64,000 bases of DNA, taken from assembly GCF_018919175.1 (NCBI RefSeq), contig NZ_JAHLQL010000003.1, forward strand, positions 1-64,000. The letters run 5' to 3'. The notes beneath the pieces are model-generated. The model made no database searches. It saw only the letters and a program-made list of their open reading frames with translations, and was not told the origin of the DNA. The number at the start of each line of letters is the position of its first letter. Position 1 is the first letter of the stretch. Of the stretch, positions 38,036 through 48,078 are shown in pieces. This DNA is from Clostridium simiarum (GTDB taxonomy: Bacteria > Bacillota > Clostridia > Clostridiales > Clostridiaceae). A program made the position numbers and the translations under genes.

Positions 38036-39457
38036 CTACGCTTTAGTCAAAGTAAATACAAAGGTTACTCCCTTTTCCTTTATTTTATTTTCAACCCATA
38101 CATCTTCCCCTAGCTGAGACAATATGTTTCTAACTATAGGTAACCCAAGTCCTGTACTAACCTTTGAGGTTCTTGATTTATCTGACTTATAAAACCTATC
38201 CCAGATGTGTCTCATATCCTCTCCAGAAATATTAGGTCCATTATTAAATACTGAAACCAATATTTTATTACCTTTTATTTTAGTGGCTACTTTTATGTTC
38301 CCTCCATCTGGCACATATTTTATAGCATTGTCTAATAAGTTTGTCATTACTTGAATAAGTCTATCTCTATCTCCCGCTACATATAGATGTTCATCTTGTA
38401 GTAGCACATCTACCTTTAATTTCTTATCATTAATCTTAGGTTCAAATTTTATAACACATACTTTTATAATTTCATTTATATCTATCTCTGTTATCCTAAG
38501 AGAAAACTTTCCTGACTCCATAGCCGCTAAATCCAAAAGATCATTTACTAGTCTAGTTAGCCTTTGAATCTCTTCATAAGCTATCTGAAGATAATGATTT
38601 TCCTTATCCATAGGAATAACTCCATCCAGTATACCTCCTATAAAGCCTTTTATAGAAGTTATTGGCGATCTAAGTTCATGGGAAACATTAGACATAAATT
38701 CTCTTCTATTTTTTTCTACTTGCTCTAGAGAATCTGCCATAGTATTAAAGGATTTTGCAAGTTCTCCTATTTCATCATTGGAATCTATGTAAACTCGTCG
38801 TTCTACTTCCCCTTTTGTTATCTTTCTTGCTACAGTATTTATCTTTGCTAAGGGTTTTATAATTATCCTCTGAGAAAAATAGTATATTATAATACTAGTT
38901 ATAATTACAGAGAAGATAGCGCCAACCCATATTATAGAGTATACTTTTTTTATAGGGGCCTTTATTTGATCTATTGGAGTATGCATCAATATGAAACCCT
39001 TGAAGACCCCCTCTGAAAATATAGGTTTCATATAAATATAGGAAGGCTTATCTACTATATTTTCATATACCCCTTTCTTTTCAACAGTCCTTCCAAATCT
39101 TAATTCATCCATTTCTTTAATAACTAAACTATTTGGTGCGATATCTTTATATTTTGGATTAGATACTGCATACACATAACCCAAACTATCAGCTACGAGT
39201 ATATCTGAACTTATTAAGTCTCCTATAATTTGCATTTCACTTTCTAGTCTATTGAGAGAAATATTAGTTCCATAGCTTAAAAATTTTGTTGCTGAGCTAG
39301 CTATTTTATCTCCCTGCATATCTAATTGACTTTTTCTTTGATTAAAATAATAATTTTCAAACCAAAAAGATAATATGGTTGCTACCATAATAAACATAAT
39401 AGCCACAATAGATGTAAAGGCTGCTATCATTTTTGACACAAGGCTATTTTTTATCAT
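38036..39457 (-). CDS. Membrane sensor histidine kinase
   Basis: 473 residues: membrane helix 1 (about 10-32), an extracytoplasmic sensor region (33-165), helix 2 (about 170-192), HAMP (193-245), the H-box SNVSHELRSPITSIKGF, and HATPase with the N box LLDNAIKYVPDGG, F box RFYKSD and GLGLPIV. It autophosphorylates on His and passes the phosphate to the regulator encoded immediately upstream; the two genes abut. Signal unknown; cell-envelope context is suggested by the adjacent HtrA-like gene. Confidence 0.93.
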   Translation of the reverse strand: MIKNSLVSKMIAAFTSIVAIMFIMVATILSFWFENYYFNQRKSQLDMQGDKIASSATKFLSYGTNISLNRLESEMQIIGDLISSDILVADSLGYVYAVSNPKYKDIAPNSLVIKEMDELRFGRTVEKKGVYENIVDKPSYIYMKPIFSEGVFKGFILMHTPIDQIKAPIKKVYSIIWVGAIFSVIITSIIIYYFSQRIIIKPLAKINTVARKITKGEVERRVYIDSNDEIGELAKSFNTMADSLEQVEKNRREFMSNVSHELRSPITSIKGFIGGILDGVIPMDKENHYLQIAYEEIQRLTRLVNDLLDLAAMESGKFSLRITEIDINEIIKVCVIKFEPKINDKKLKVDVLLQDEHLYVAGDRDRLIQVMTNLLDNAIKYVPDGGNIKVATKIKGNKILVSVFNNGPNISGEDMRHIWDRFYKSDKSRTSKVSTGLGLPIVRNILSQLGEDVWVENKIKEKGVTFVFTLTKA

Positions 39458-40144
39458 CTACTTCACCTCAAATTTATATCCAACACCCCAAACAGTTTCT
39501 AGTTGCCAATTTGATCCTCCATGAAGCTTCTCTCTTAATCTTTTAATATGAACATCTACTGTTCTAGAGTCTCCTGGATAATCATATCCCCAAACTTCGC
39601 AAAGAAGTTGTTCTCTTGTAAAAACCCTATTTTTATTATTTGCAAGATAATATAATAATTCAAATTCCTTAGGTGGCATCTTTATCTCTTCACCTTTATA
39701 AAGTACAGTGTATGAATTTACATCTATGGATAAATCGGGGAATGAAAGTGTTTCTTTACTTCCGTTATCCACATTATACCTTCTCATAACCGCTTTAATT
39801 CTAGCTATAAGCTCTTTAGGTTCAAAAGGTTTTACCACATAATCATCCGCTCCTAGTTCAAGCCCTAGAACCTTATCAAAGGTATCACCTTTAGCAGTGA
39901 GCATTATTACCGGTGTCTCATTTTCCTTCCTTATCCACTTTAATACATCTATTCCATCTACGTGAGGAAGCATTATATCTAAAAGCACTAAATCTGGTTT
40001 ATATTCTAAAAAAACCTCTTGTGCCTCTTTTCCATCATTTGAAATTCGTGTATCATATCCTGAACTTTGTAAATACATTTTTATAACTTCACATATGTTT
40101 TCATCATCATCTACTACAAGTATTTTCCCTATAGTTCCTTCCAT
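39458..40144 (-). CDS. OmpR-family response regulator
   Basis: 228 residues: receiver domain with acidic pocket DDD (12-14), phospho-acceptor Asp56 (DLVLLDIMLP), Thr and Lys in MLTAKG and VVKPFEP, and a winged-helix DNA-binding domain (about 130-226, RTVDVHIKRLREKL). First gene of the two-component operon. Ribosome binding site AGGAGG. Confidence 0.95.
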   Translation of the reverse strand: MEGTIGKILVVDDDENICEVIKMYLQSSGYDTRISNDGKEAQEVFLEYKPDLVLLDIMLPHVDGIDVLKWIRKENETPVIMLTAKGDTFDKVLGLELGADDYVVKPFEPKELIARIKAVMRRYNVDNGSKETLSFPDLSIDVNSYTVLYKGEEIKMPPKEFELLYYLANNKNRVFTREQLLCEVWGYDYPGDSRTVDVHIKRLREKLHGGSNWQLETVWGVGYKFEVK

Positions 40145-40306
40145 CTTTCTAACCTCCTAACCATAATATGACCTAATTATACCTATATATTAATTTATCA
40201 CAAATTAATATTTAAATACTCCTTTATATTAAAATGTTACAAATAATTTACCACTGTACAAAATATTTAAAATTATTTAAAACTTGTTGTTTAAGTTATA
40301 ATAACT

Positions 40307-40343
40307 AAGGCATAACAATACTTTTATAGTATCGTTATGCCTT
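40307..40343 (-). terminator. Terminator of glmU-prs
   Basis: AAGGCATAAC and GTTATGCCTT, with an inner ATACT/AGTAT stem, follow the prs stop by 15 bp. Confidence 0.75.
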
Positions 40344-40357
40344 TATGTATAATATTT

Positions 40358-41320
40358 CTATTCTTGTTCAAACAATATGCTAAGAGGAACATCATCATAT
40401 ATTCTTCTTATAGCTTCTGCGAATATTGGAGCCACAGAAAGTGAAGTAAACTTTTGTAAATCATCTCTCTTTGGAAGATCTACAGTATTTAACATAACCA
40501 ATTCTTTAATAGCTGAATTATTTATCCTATCAAAAGCTGGTCCTGAAAGAACTCCGTGAGTACAGCAAGCATATACTTCTTTTGCTCCTAAATCTTTTAA
40601 TGCATTTGCAGCATTTGCTATGGTTCCAGCTGTATCTATCATATCATCCACTAAAATAGCAGTTTTGCCTCTAACATCTCCGATTATATTCATTATTTCA
40701 GATACATTAGCTCTTGGTCTTCTCTTGTCAATTATAGCTATAGGTGCTTGCAATCTATCTGCAAATTTTCTTGCTCTCGTAACGCTACCTAGGTCTGGTG
40801 ATACTATAACCACATCTTCATCTTCTCTGAATCCCTTGTCTTCAAAATATTTTGAAAGTATAGGTACTCCCATCAAATGATCTAGTGGTATATCAAAATA
40901 TCCTTGAATCTGTGAAGCATGCAAATCCATAGTAAGTACTCTATCCGCTCCTGCAGCTGTTATAAGATCTGCTACAAGTTTTGCAGTAATAGGGTCTCTT
41001 GACTTTGCTTTTCTATCTTGTCTTGCATATCCATAGTAAGGCAGAACCGCTGTTATCCTTCCTGCTGAAGCTCTTTTAAATGCATCTATCATTATTAAAA
41101 GCTCCATCAAATTGTCATTAACAGGAGAATTTGTAGGTTGTATTACAAACAAATCCACACCTCTTACAGTTTCATTAATATCTACTGATATCTCTCCATC
41201 ACTGAATGTTCCTACTTTTGCTTCACCTACAGGTACGCCTAATATATCCGCTATATCTTTAGCAAGTTTTGGATGGGCGTTTCCAGTGAAGATTTTTATT
41301 GTTTTGCCATGGGTTATCAT
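40358..41320 (-). CDS. prs: Ribose-phosphate pyrophosphokinase
   Basis: Makes PRPP from ribose 5-phosphate and ATP for nucleotide, His and Trp synthesis. 320 residues with the ATP loop and metal motif [23 protein letters not shown] sequence (residues about 130-148), the flexible loop KRRPRAN, and the PRPP signature [14 protein letters not shown]. It lies 25 bp after glmU, the conserved Firmicute pair. Ribosome binding site AAGGAGGACTCAAA. Confidence 0.97.
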   Translation of the reverse strand: MITHGKTIKIFTGNAHPKLAKDIADILGVPVGEAKVGTFSDGEISVDINETVRGVDLFVIQPTNSPVNDNLMELLIMIDAFKRASAGRITAVLPYYGYARQDRKAKSRDPITAKLVADLITAAGADRVLTMDLHASQIQGYFDIPLDHLMGVPILSKYFEDKGFREDEDVVIVSPDLGSVTRARKFADRLQAPIAIIDKRRPRANVSEIMNIIGDVRGKTAILVDDMIDTAGTIANAANALKDLGAKEVYACCTHGVLSGPAFDRINNSAIKELVMLNTVDLPKRDDLQKFTSLSVAPIFAEAIRRIYDDVPLSILFEQE

Positions 41321-41345
41321 TTTGAGTCCTCCTTAAATTTTTTAT

Positions 41346-42713
41346 TTACTTTTTAAGTCCCTTTTTATCTACCCAGCCCTCAATATTTTTTTGTTTAGCT
41401 CTTCCTATAGCAAGGCTGCCTTCTGGCACTTCATTGGTTATAGTAGATCCTGCAGCAATATAGCTATTATCTTTCACCTCAACTGGAGCCACTAGATTAG
41501 TGTTACATCCAATAAAGGCTCTATTACCAATTTTAGTTTTGTATTTTGCTTTACCGTCATAATTTACTATTACAGTTCCACAACCAAAATTGCAATCCTC
41601 GCCCACTTCTGCATCGCCTATGTAAGTCAGATGAGACACTTTCGTATTATCCCCTATAGTAGATTTCTTAATTTCTACAAAATCCCCAATTCTAGCATGT
41701 TTTCCTATAGTACTTTCAGGCCTTATGTATGCAAATGGGCCTACTGTTGTTTCTTCCCCAATATGACTTTCAAGTATTACAGAACTTTGTATGGATACAC
41801 CTTGTTCTATAATGCTATCTTTAATCCTAGAATTTGGATATAATACACAATTTTCTTTTATAACTGTCTTTCCTTCTATTGCGTTACCAGGATAGATTAT
41901 AGTATCCTGTCCTATTTGTACATCAGCACCTATATAAGTATTTTCAGCATCTATTAGCGTAACTCCATTTTCTAAATGCTTTTTATTTATTCTGTTTCTT
42001 AATATCTTTTCAACTTCAGCGAGTTCCACTCTAGAGTTTACCCCCATAGTTTCCTCATAGTCAACTATCATAGCACCTACAGTATTATCTTCACTTCTTA
42101 ATATCTCTATTACATCTGTAAGATAATATTCCCCTTGAGCATTATTATTGTTGAGTTTATCTAAACTTTTTACAAGACTTTCTATATCAAAACAATATAT
42201 ACCTGCATTAATCTCATTAATAGATAACTCTTCCTTATTGCAGTCTTTATGTTCTACTATCTTATCCACTACACCTTCTCTTCTTACGATCCTCCCATAA
42301 CCTGTTGGATCATTTAATAGAGAAGTTACAATGGTGCACTTATAACCATTGTTTTCATGAGTTTCAATAAGTTTTTTTACTGTTTCAGCTCTCATAAGAG
42401 GTACATCACCATTAAATATAGCCACTATACCTTTTTTATGTTTTAAAAACTCCTTAGCACAAATTATAGCGTGTCCAGTTCCTAATTGTTTATCTTGATA
42501 GGAATAACTAACATCTCTAAACCTTGTACTCTCTTTTACTTTATCTGCGCCTTTTCCTATTACTATATTTATATCACTTAAATCTGCTATCCTCATAATG
42601 TCTATTACGTGATTGACCATTTCCTTGCCACATACCTTATGTAAAACCTTTGGTGTAGTAGATTTCATCCTCTTCCCTTCACCAGCAGCTAGTATTATAG
42701 CACATTTATACAT
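41346..42713 (-). CDS. glmU: Bifunctional UDP-GlcNAc pyrophosphorylase / GlcN-1-P acetyltransferase
   Basis: Last two steps to UDP-GlcNAc for peptidoglycan. 455 residues: the uridylyltransferase domain (1-225) with [18 protein letters not shown], and a left-handed beta-helix acetyltransferase domain (about 250-445) built from hexapeptide repeats, with [13 protein letters not shown] and [10 protein letters not shown]. First gene of glmU-prs, downstream of spoVG. Ribosome binding site AGAGGTGAGGGA. Confidence 0.97.
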   Translation of the reverse strand: MYKCAIILAAGEGKRMKSTTPKVLHKVCGKEMVNHVIDIMRIADLSDINIVIGKGADKVKESTRFRDVSYSYQDKQLGTGHAIICAKEFLKHKKGIVAIFNGDVPLMRAETVKKLIETHENNGYKCTIVTSLLNDPTGYGRIVRREGVVDKIVEHKDCNKEELSINEINAGIYCFDIESLVKSLDKLNNNNAQGEYYLTDVIEILRSEDNTVGAMIVDYEETMGVNSRVELAEVEKILRNRINKKHLENGVTLIDAENTYIGADVQIGQDTIIYPGNAIEGKTVIKENCVLYPNSRIKDSIIEQGVSIQSSVILESHIGEETTVGPFAYIRPESTIGKHARIGDFVEIKKSTIGDNTKVSHLTYIGDAEVGEDCNFGCGTVIVNYDGKAKYKTKIGNRAFIGCNTNLVAPVEVKDNSYIAAGSTITNEVPEGSLAIGRAKQKNIEGWVDKKGLKK

Positions 42714-42865
42714 TCCCTCACCTCTTTATGTTGTATATTAAAGAATTAGAGTATGCTATTTCCGTTAAAAACATAACATTGAAATTTCATGCCCTTTTTA
42801 TTATATTTTATAAAAAGATTATTTTCAACACCGAAATGCCTTATTCTACTTGTAAGAAAATTAAA

Positions 42866-42899
42866 AAAAATAAAAAGGAGACGTCTCCTTTTTATTTTT
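42866..42899 (-). terminator. Terminator of spoVG
   Basis: A perfect 34-bp palindrome, its core GGAGACGTCTCC flanked by A/T runs. The outer right arm includes the last bases of the spoVG stop codon. Confidence 0.85.
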
Positions 42900-43194
42900 A
42901 TTCACCCTCAACTTCGTTTTCTGTTTCTTGAGGCTCTTCATTTTTTACTTTTTCATACTCATCTAGTATAGCCTGTTGTATTCTTTCTCTAGTTTGAGTA
43001 TTTATTGGATGCGCAATGTCCTTAAATTCTCCATCAGGAGTTTTTCTACTTGGCATTGCTATGAAAAGACCATTTTGTCCTTCTATTACCTTTATGTCAT
43101 GAACCACAAATTCATTATCAAAAGTAACAGAAACTATAGCTTTCATTTTACCATCAGCTGCGATTTTTCTAATTCTTACGTCTGTAATTTGCAT
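42898..43194 (-). CDS. spoVG: Regulatory protein SpoVG
   Basis: Small nucleic-acid-binding regulator of septation, sporulation and many genes. 98 residues: [40 protein letters not shown] and a helical acidic tail. Conserved order purR-spoVG-glmU. Ribosome binding site TTGGAGGTGG. Confidence 0.96.
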   Translation of the reverse strand: MQITDVRIRKIAADGKMKAIVSVTFDNEFVVHDIKVIEGQNGLFIAMPSRKTPDGEFKDIAHPINTQTRERIQQAILDEYEKVKNEEPQETENEVEGE

Positions 43195-43297
43195 TAAAAA
43201 TCCACCTCCAAGATGCTTTATAGAATATATATTTCTCTATATGTTTTGTTTTTCCTTCTTTTTTATGTAAAAAACTTATAAATTTTTAGAAAATTTA

Positions 43298-44113
43298 TTA
43301 TTTAAAAAACTTTGATGGTTTTAATATAGACTCTCCGTCTTTATCTATACCAAAAAATTCTATAATAGAAAAATATTCAGTAACAAGTTTTCTATCTAAC
43401 TCCACGTTATCTACCAATACCCCTATACCTAATAGTTGGCTTTCAAATTCCTTTAAAAGATCCATTATGCCTTTTGCAGTTCCTCCAGCTTTCATAAAAT
43501 CATCTATAAATATACACCTACTACCTTTTTTCAATGATTTCTTGGAAAGTGACATATTTTGTATCCTTCCACTAGAGCCTGATACATAGTTTATGGTTAC
43601 TGTAGGTCCTTCTGTAACCTTGGTATCTCTTCTTACTATTATAAGCTCCACTCCGAGATTTTTTGAAACCTCATAAGCTAGTGGTATTCCCTTTGTTTCA
43701 ACAGTTACTACATAATCTATTTGCTGTCCTTCAAAGAAAGATGATAATATAATTCCTGCCTTAGATATTATTTTTGGATTAAACATTATATCATTAATGT
43801 ATATGAAATTTCCTGGCACTATTCTTTCTTTATTCATAAGATTCTCACATAAATCTAATGCAAATCGATTCATTTCTTCTTTTGAAATCTTTGGTATGTA
43901 TTTTATCCCTCCAGCAGCGCCGGATATAGTTTCAATCTTACCTAGTTGAAGTTTTTCCATGGTGTCCCTTATTATTACTATATCTTCACTTATAGTAGAT
44001 TTAGCTGCATTTAATGGTTCTAAAAAATTATTAAGACTTATTACCTTGTTAGGATTCCCCAAAAGCATCTTTGTTATAGCTACAATTCTATTATTTCTAT
44101 TAAATCTATCCAT
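43298..44113 (-). CDS. purR: Pur operon repressor
   Basis: PRPP-responsive repressor of purine genes. 271 residues: N-terminal winged helix (1-75) and a phosphoribosyltransferase-like domain with GVPLAYE-like VTVETKGIPLAYE, NYVSGSSGRIQNMSLSK and the PRPP loop CIFIDDFMKAGGT. ATG at 44113 is preferred over a GTG nine bases upstream because GGTGAT precedes it at a usable distance and the product then starts MDRFNRN like the family. Divergent from the HD-GYP gene. Confidence 0.95.
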   Translation of the reverse strand: MDRFNRNNRIVAITKMLLGNPNKVISLNNFLEPLNAAKSTISEDIVIIRDTMEKLQLGKIETISGAAGGIKYIPKISKEEMNRFALDLCENLMNKERIVPGNFIYINDIMFNPKIISKAGIILSSFFEGQQIDYVVTVETKGIPLAYEVSKNLGVELIIVRRDTKVTEGPTVTINYVSGSSGRIQNMSLSKKSLKKGSRCIFIDDFMKAGGTAKGIMDLLKEFESQLLGIGVLVDNVELDRKLVTEYFSIIEFFGIDKDGESILKPSKFFK

Positions 44114-44413
44114 TCCTATCACCCATCACTTAAAATATTACGAATTATATGATAAAAAAACCTTTTATTATTCATATTCTATTCTATTAGAGCTATAATT
44201 TCAATTATTATTGAACCAATAATTAATTTAATAATATTATATATGTATACAAGTAACTTTTTCCCTTGGGATTTTTTATAAATAAATCATTTTATATCCT
44301 ATTTTATTAGATTTTATGTTAAAATTATATTGTATTTTCAGCATATTAAGAAATATATGAATAATAAATCTTGTATTAAAACATTTAACCTAATCATAGA
44401 AAGGAATGATTTT

Positions 44414-45481
44414 ATGAATGCTCACAGTATAAAACCCATTCTACCTTTTAATCTTAAACCCGGCATGATTCTTGCAAAGGATTTATATATAAATAACCTT
44501 AAATTATTATCTAAAGATACAGTTCTCAATGAAAAAAATATAGATAGAATTAGAGCTATATTTCCCACAACCCCTATTCATATATATACCCATGAAGAGA
44601 ATTATGACTTAGAAGTTACAAGATCAAAAATCTCTGGCGAATACAAAGAGGTTGAAAGTAAATTTTCTAAGTTCTCTGATAATGCAGAGATCATCTTTTC
44701 TCAAGTTATGTCTAATTCAAAAGTTGATATAAAAAACATAAGAGGTCTTTCTGAGGATATACATACTCAAATGAAGGATTATGGAATAATTATTAAAAAT
44801 ATAATTGATGATAGAAATTCTAACAGTTATCTCTTTCATCATTCGGTAAATGTTGCCATACTAAATGCTATGCTTGGCAAATGGCTTAATCTGTCTTCTA
44901 GAGATATAATGCTTTTAACCTATACTGGGATACTTCATGATATTGGTAAGTCGAAAATCCCTGCTAGCATAATTGACAAGCCCCATAATCTTACTAAAAA
45001 AGAGTTTGAACTTGTAAAAACTCATTCTATAAAAAGCTATGATATAGTAAAAACAATTCCTTATATAGATCCTGCTGTTGAAATGGGGGTACTTATGCAT
45101 CATGAGAGAATGGATGGTAGTGGCTATCCATTAGGTTTAAAAGGTGATACTATACATCTTTATGGAAAAATAACTGCAATTACTGATATGTTCGATGCTA
45201 TAACCTCAAATAGACCTCACAAAAAAAAGCAATGCCCTCTTCATGCTTTAGAAATACTAAAAGCAGATTCCTTCGGAAAGCTAGATCCTAAATGTGCCAC
45301 TACTTTTGTGGAAAATATGGTAACCTACTATGAAGGAGAGTTTGCTAAGCTTAACACAGGAGAAATTGCAAAAATATTAAAGATTAATAAAAATTATATA
45401 TCTAAACCTAGCATTTTTTTGCATAATGAATTAATTGATTTAACCCAAGATAAAAATTTATTTATTGTAGATATTCTATAA
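44414..45481 (+). CDS. HD-GYP domain phosphodiesterase
   Basis: 355 residues. A DUF3391-like N-terminal part (about 1-110) precedes an HD-GYP domain with ILHDIGKSKIP (His175-Asp176), HHERMDGSGYP (229-239) and the partner histidines at 142-143 (FHHSVNVAIL). The motif set needed to cleave cyclic di-GMP is complete. The open frame begins 28 codons earlier, but the ATG at 44414 follows AAGGA (44401-44405) at 8 nt. The window also encodes a GGDEF protein, so c-di-GMP turnover is plausible. The 300 bp between it and purR are AT-rich without a gene. Confidence 0.9.
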   Translation: MNAHSIKPILPFNLKPGMILAKDLYINNLKLLSKDTVLNEKNIDRIRAIFPTTPIHIYTHEENYDLEVTRSKISGEYKEVESKFSKFSDNAEIIFSQVMSNSKVDIKNIRGLSEDIHTQMKDYGIIIKNIIDDRNSNSYLFHHSVNVAILNAMLGKWLNLSSRDIMLLTYTGILHDIGKSKIPASIIDKPHNLTKKEFELVKTHSIKSYDIVKTIPYIDPAVEMGVLMHHERMDGSGYPLGLKGDTIHLYGKITAITDMFDAITSNRPHKKKQCPLHALEILKADSFGKLDPKCATTFVENMVTYYEGEFAKLNTGEIAKILKINKNYISKPSIFLHNELIDLTQDKNLFIVDIL

Positions 45482-45613
45482 AATTTCGATGTGTATTATT
45501 TTATATATAAAATATTCCCTATAAAACTGTTATTTTGCTATAAGTTTGTTTATAATTATTAAATGTATGGGCTATGCAATATATAGAATTTTGTTTATCC
45601 TATGTGTATGGAT

Positions 45614-45676
45614 AAGTTCTTCTTAGCTTCAGATAAGGTGTTTCATTTAATCAAAATCCACCTAACGCAAGAACTT
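45614..45676 (+). promoter_or_regulatory. Foldable murC leader
   Basis: AAGTTCTT (45614-45621) pairs with AAGAACTT (45669-45676), and AGGTG (45636-45640) with CACCT (45659-45663) inside it. The structure lies about 50 nt upstream of the murC start. No known riboswitch recognised. Confidence 0.3.
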
Positions 45677-45724
45677 CTGATATCTTAGCCCTTTGATTTA
45701 TAACCTATTAAAAGGAGTGAGTAT

Positions 45725-47104
45725 ATGTCATTTGACTTTTTAAAAGATAAGAATAAAAAAATTCATTTTATCGGTATCGGTGGCATAAGCATGAGTGGCT
45801 TAGCTGCTATAATGCTTAAAAATAACTTTAAAGTTTCTGGATCTGATATGAAAGATTCGGAAATTTTAAATAAACTAAGAAAAAAAGGTGCAGAGATTTA
45901 CATAGGTCATAGTGATAAAAACATTAAAGATGTAGACTTAGTTGTATATACTGCAGCTGTTCCAAAAGATAATCCTGAACTTCAATATTCTATAGAAAAT
46001 CAAATTCCATTAATGGATAGAGCTGAGTTTTTAGGTGAAATAATGAAGGGTCACAAGTATAATGTAGCTGTATCAGGTACCCACGGGAAAACCACTTCTA
46101 CCTCTATGTTAGCTCATATAACCCTTAAGGCGGAGCTTGACCCTACTATCCTAGTAGGGGCGGAGTTAGATATCATAGATGGTAATTTCAGAACTGGAAA
46201 TAGCGAATATTTTGTTACGGAGTCCTGTGAGTACAAAAAATCTTTTCTTAAATTTTTCCCTTACATAGGGATAATATTAAATATAGATGCAGATCATTTA
46301 GATTATTATAAAGACATCGACCACATAGAATCTGCCTTTACTGAATTTGGAAACCTAATTCCTGAAGATGGTTATCTTATAGGCTACGCAGGCGATCCTA
46401 GAGTTATGAATGTAGTAAATAAGGTTAAGTGTAGTACCTTAACTTACGGAATTGACTGTGGAGATATTCAAGGTAGAAATATTTCCTTCAATGATAAAGG
46501 TCAGAGCCATGTGGATGTCTACAGAAATGATGAAAAATTATTTTCTATAGTATTAGGGGTACCCGGAAATCATAATATATTGAACGCTTTAAGTGCCGTG
46601 GCTACTTCATTAATTTTAGGTATAGATCATAAAGCCATAATAGAAGGATTGGAAAGCTTTAAAGGTGCTCACAAAAGATTTGAATTTAAAGGGGAAAAGA
46701 AGGGTATCACTGTAATAGATGACTACGCTCATCACCCTACAGAAATAAAGGCTACTTTAGATGCAGCCAAAAATTATCCTCATAATAAAATATATTGTGT
46801 ATTCCAACCACATACCTACAGTCGAACTTTAGCTTTATTAGAGGACTTCACCCTTTCCTTCGATAATGCAGATGAGATTCTTCTTATGGATATCTATGCT
46901 GCTAGGGAAAAGGACACTGGTCTTGTAAGCTCAGATATGTTAGGGGATAAAATAAGAAAAAGAGGTTTAAAATGCACAAATCTCCGTAACTTCGATGAAG
47001 CGCTAACCTATCTAAACTCTAAAGCTTCAAAAGGAGATTTAATATTAACAGTGGGTGCAGGTGATGTGGTTAAGGTCGGGGAGATGTTTTTACACAACAA
47101 ATAG
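45725..47104 (+). CDS. murC: UDP-N-acetylmuramate--L-alanine ligase
   Basis: First Mur ligase, adding L-Ala to UDP-MurNAc. 459 residues: Rossmann domain with [13 protein letters not shown] (15-27), ATP loop GTHGKTT (118-124), SGE-like [21 protein letters not shown] and C-terminal domain. Ribosome binding site AAAAGGAGTGAGT. Plus strand, alone after a long leader. Confidence 0.96.
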   Translation: MSFDFLKDKNKKIHFIGIGGISMSGLAAIMLKNNFKVSGSDMKDSEILNKLRKKGAEIYIGHSDKNIKDVDLVVYTAAVPKDNPELQYSIENQIPLMDRAEFLGEIMKGHKYNVAVSGTHGKTTSTSMLAHITLKAELDPTILVGAELDIIDGNFRTGNSEYFVTESCEYKKSFLKFFPYIGIILNIDADHLDYYKDIDHIESAFTEFGNLIPEDGYLIGYAGDPRVMNVVNKVKCSTLTYGIDCGDIQGRNISFNDKGQSHVDVYRNDEKLFSIVLGVPGNHNILNALSAVATSLILGIDHKAIIEGLESFKGAHKRFEFKGEKKGITVIDDYAHHPTEIKATLDAAKNYPHNKIYCVFQPHTYSRTLALLEDFTLSFDNADEILLMDIYAAREKDTGLVSSDMLGDKIRKRGLKCTNLRNFDEALTYLNSKASKGDLILTVGAGDVVKVGEMFLHNK

Positions 47105-47196
47105 TTTTAATAATTAATATAAAATCTATTATTAACTTTAGTTTTGTTGTGTTAAATTTAACCATGTAAATTTTTGTTTTTTTCTTATAATAAATT

Positions 47197-47256
47197 TCCT
47201 GGTGTAAAAAAATTATTATAGTTAATAATAAATATATAAACTACACCAGGAGGTGT
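47197..47256 (+). promoter_or_regulatory. Mutually exclusive pairings over the ribosome binding site of the small membrane gene
   Basis: TCCTGGTGTA (47197-47206) pairs with TACACCAGGA (47242-47251). Alternatively ACACC (47243-47247) pairs with GGTGT (47252-47256) in a local hairpin followed by TTTTA. Both cover parts of the AGGAGG site for the next gene and cannot form together. Confidence 0.4.
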
Positions 47257-47261
47257 TTTAT

Positions 47262-47573
47262 ATGATGAATTTTCTAATATCTTCCGCGGTAAATTTAATT
47301 ATTATTCTAATAAGTTTTTTCATATTCAAAAGCATTATTAGTGGACCTACAAGACATAGACTCTATGAGAAATTTATGTCATCCTTTGCAAAGTTTATAA
47401 TATATGTTTTTGTAGCCTCTATAGTTATAACCGGTCTTACGGCTCTAGTTTTATATAAAACTAGATATATAGCTTACGTAAATATTGCAGCACCAGCTTT
47501 GGTTTCTATAATAGTTGGATTTGTAGCTTCTACAGTACCAACTAGAGGTGCGGGTGATAAAGAAAAAGCATGA
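47262..47573 (+). CDS. Small three-helix membrane protein
   Basis: 103 residues with three hydrophobic segments (about 4-24, 42-62, 72-92) and a short charged C-terminus ending DKEKA. A conserved-looking GPTRHRLYEKF loop lies between helices 1 and 2. I do not recognise a family. The frame begins at a GTG inside the AGGAGGTG site; ATG at 47262, 8 nt after AGGAGG, is chosen, with a second ATG next to it as the alternative. Flanked by a leader with competing hairpins and by a 21-bp inverted repeat over its stop codon. Confidence 0.7.
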   Translation: MMNFLISSAVNLIIILISFFIFKSIISGPTRHRLYEKFMSSFAKFIIYVFVASIVITGLTALVLYKTRYIAYVNIAAPALVSIIVGFVASTVPTRGAGDKEKA

Positions 47574-47615
47574 CTAAATGGACAATTGATGGATATCAAT
47601 TGTCCATTTAGTCAT
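47570..47615 (+). repeat. Perfect 21-bp inverted repeat over a stop codon
   Basis: 47570-47590 is the exact reverse complement of 47595-47615, with a 4-bp loop GGAT. The TGA stop of the membrane protein lies in the left arm. No T-run follows, so it is not a textbook terminator. Confidence 0.85.
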
Positions 47616-47717
47616 ACATTTATTCCATTTCCACCATTACTAATACTCTTTTTAATGAAATATATTTTTTTGTATTAATTGTACTTTAATTTTTGCTTAA
47701 AAAGTATATTAAAATAT

Positions 47718-47746
47718 TTGCATTAACCTTACTTTTAGTGTAATAT
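47718..47746 (+). promoter_or_regulatory. Promoter of the asnS T-box transcript
   Basis: TTGCAT (47718-47723), 17 bp, TAATAT (47741-47746), about 25 bp before the T-box stem I. Confidence 0.5.
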
Positions 47747-47769
47747 AATGATATTCATATAAAAAAATC

Positions 47770-48033
47770 AACCGTGAAGAGAAGAGTAAATATAGGAAGT
47801 AGTCTTAGCGAGTCGGTGAAAGTGAAAGATCGATACGAGGCCTATATCGAAGAACATCTCGGAGTTTCTAACCGAAATCCTATAGGAAAGTAGACTTAGA
47901 CGGAATCAACCCGTTAGAGATTGAACAGCATTATTGTGCTGATAGAGTGGTCAACATATTTTTATTATGTTGACAAAATGGGTGGCACCACGAATTTAGC
48001 CTTTCGTCCCTTTGTGAGATGAAAGGTTTTTTT
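47770..48033 (+). promoter_or_regulatory. T-box riboswitch (Asn) upstream of asnS
   Basis: Stem I begins GTGAAGAGAAGAGTA; the specifier AAC, an Asn codon, is at 47908-47910 in GGAATCAACCCG; the T-box GGGTGGCACCACG is at 47980-47992; the terminator CCTTTC/GAAAGG (48000-48026) is followed by seven T. A further hairpin (TCAACATA/TATGTTGA) lies between. The specifier agrees with the downstream gene, which confirms the assignment. Confidence 0.93.
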
Positions 48034-48078
48034 ATATTTATTTTTAAATTTAAATAATTAGAAAGGCAGGAATAAAAA

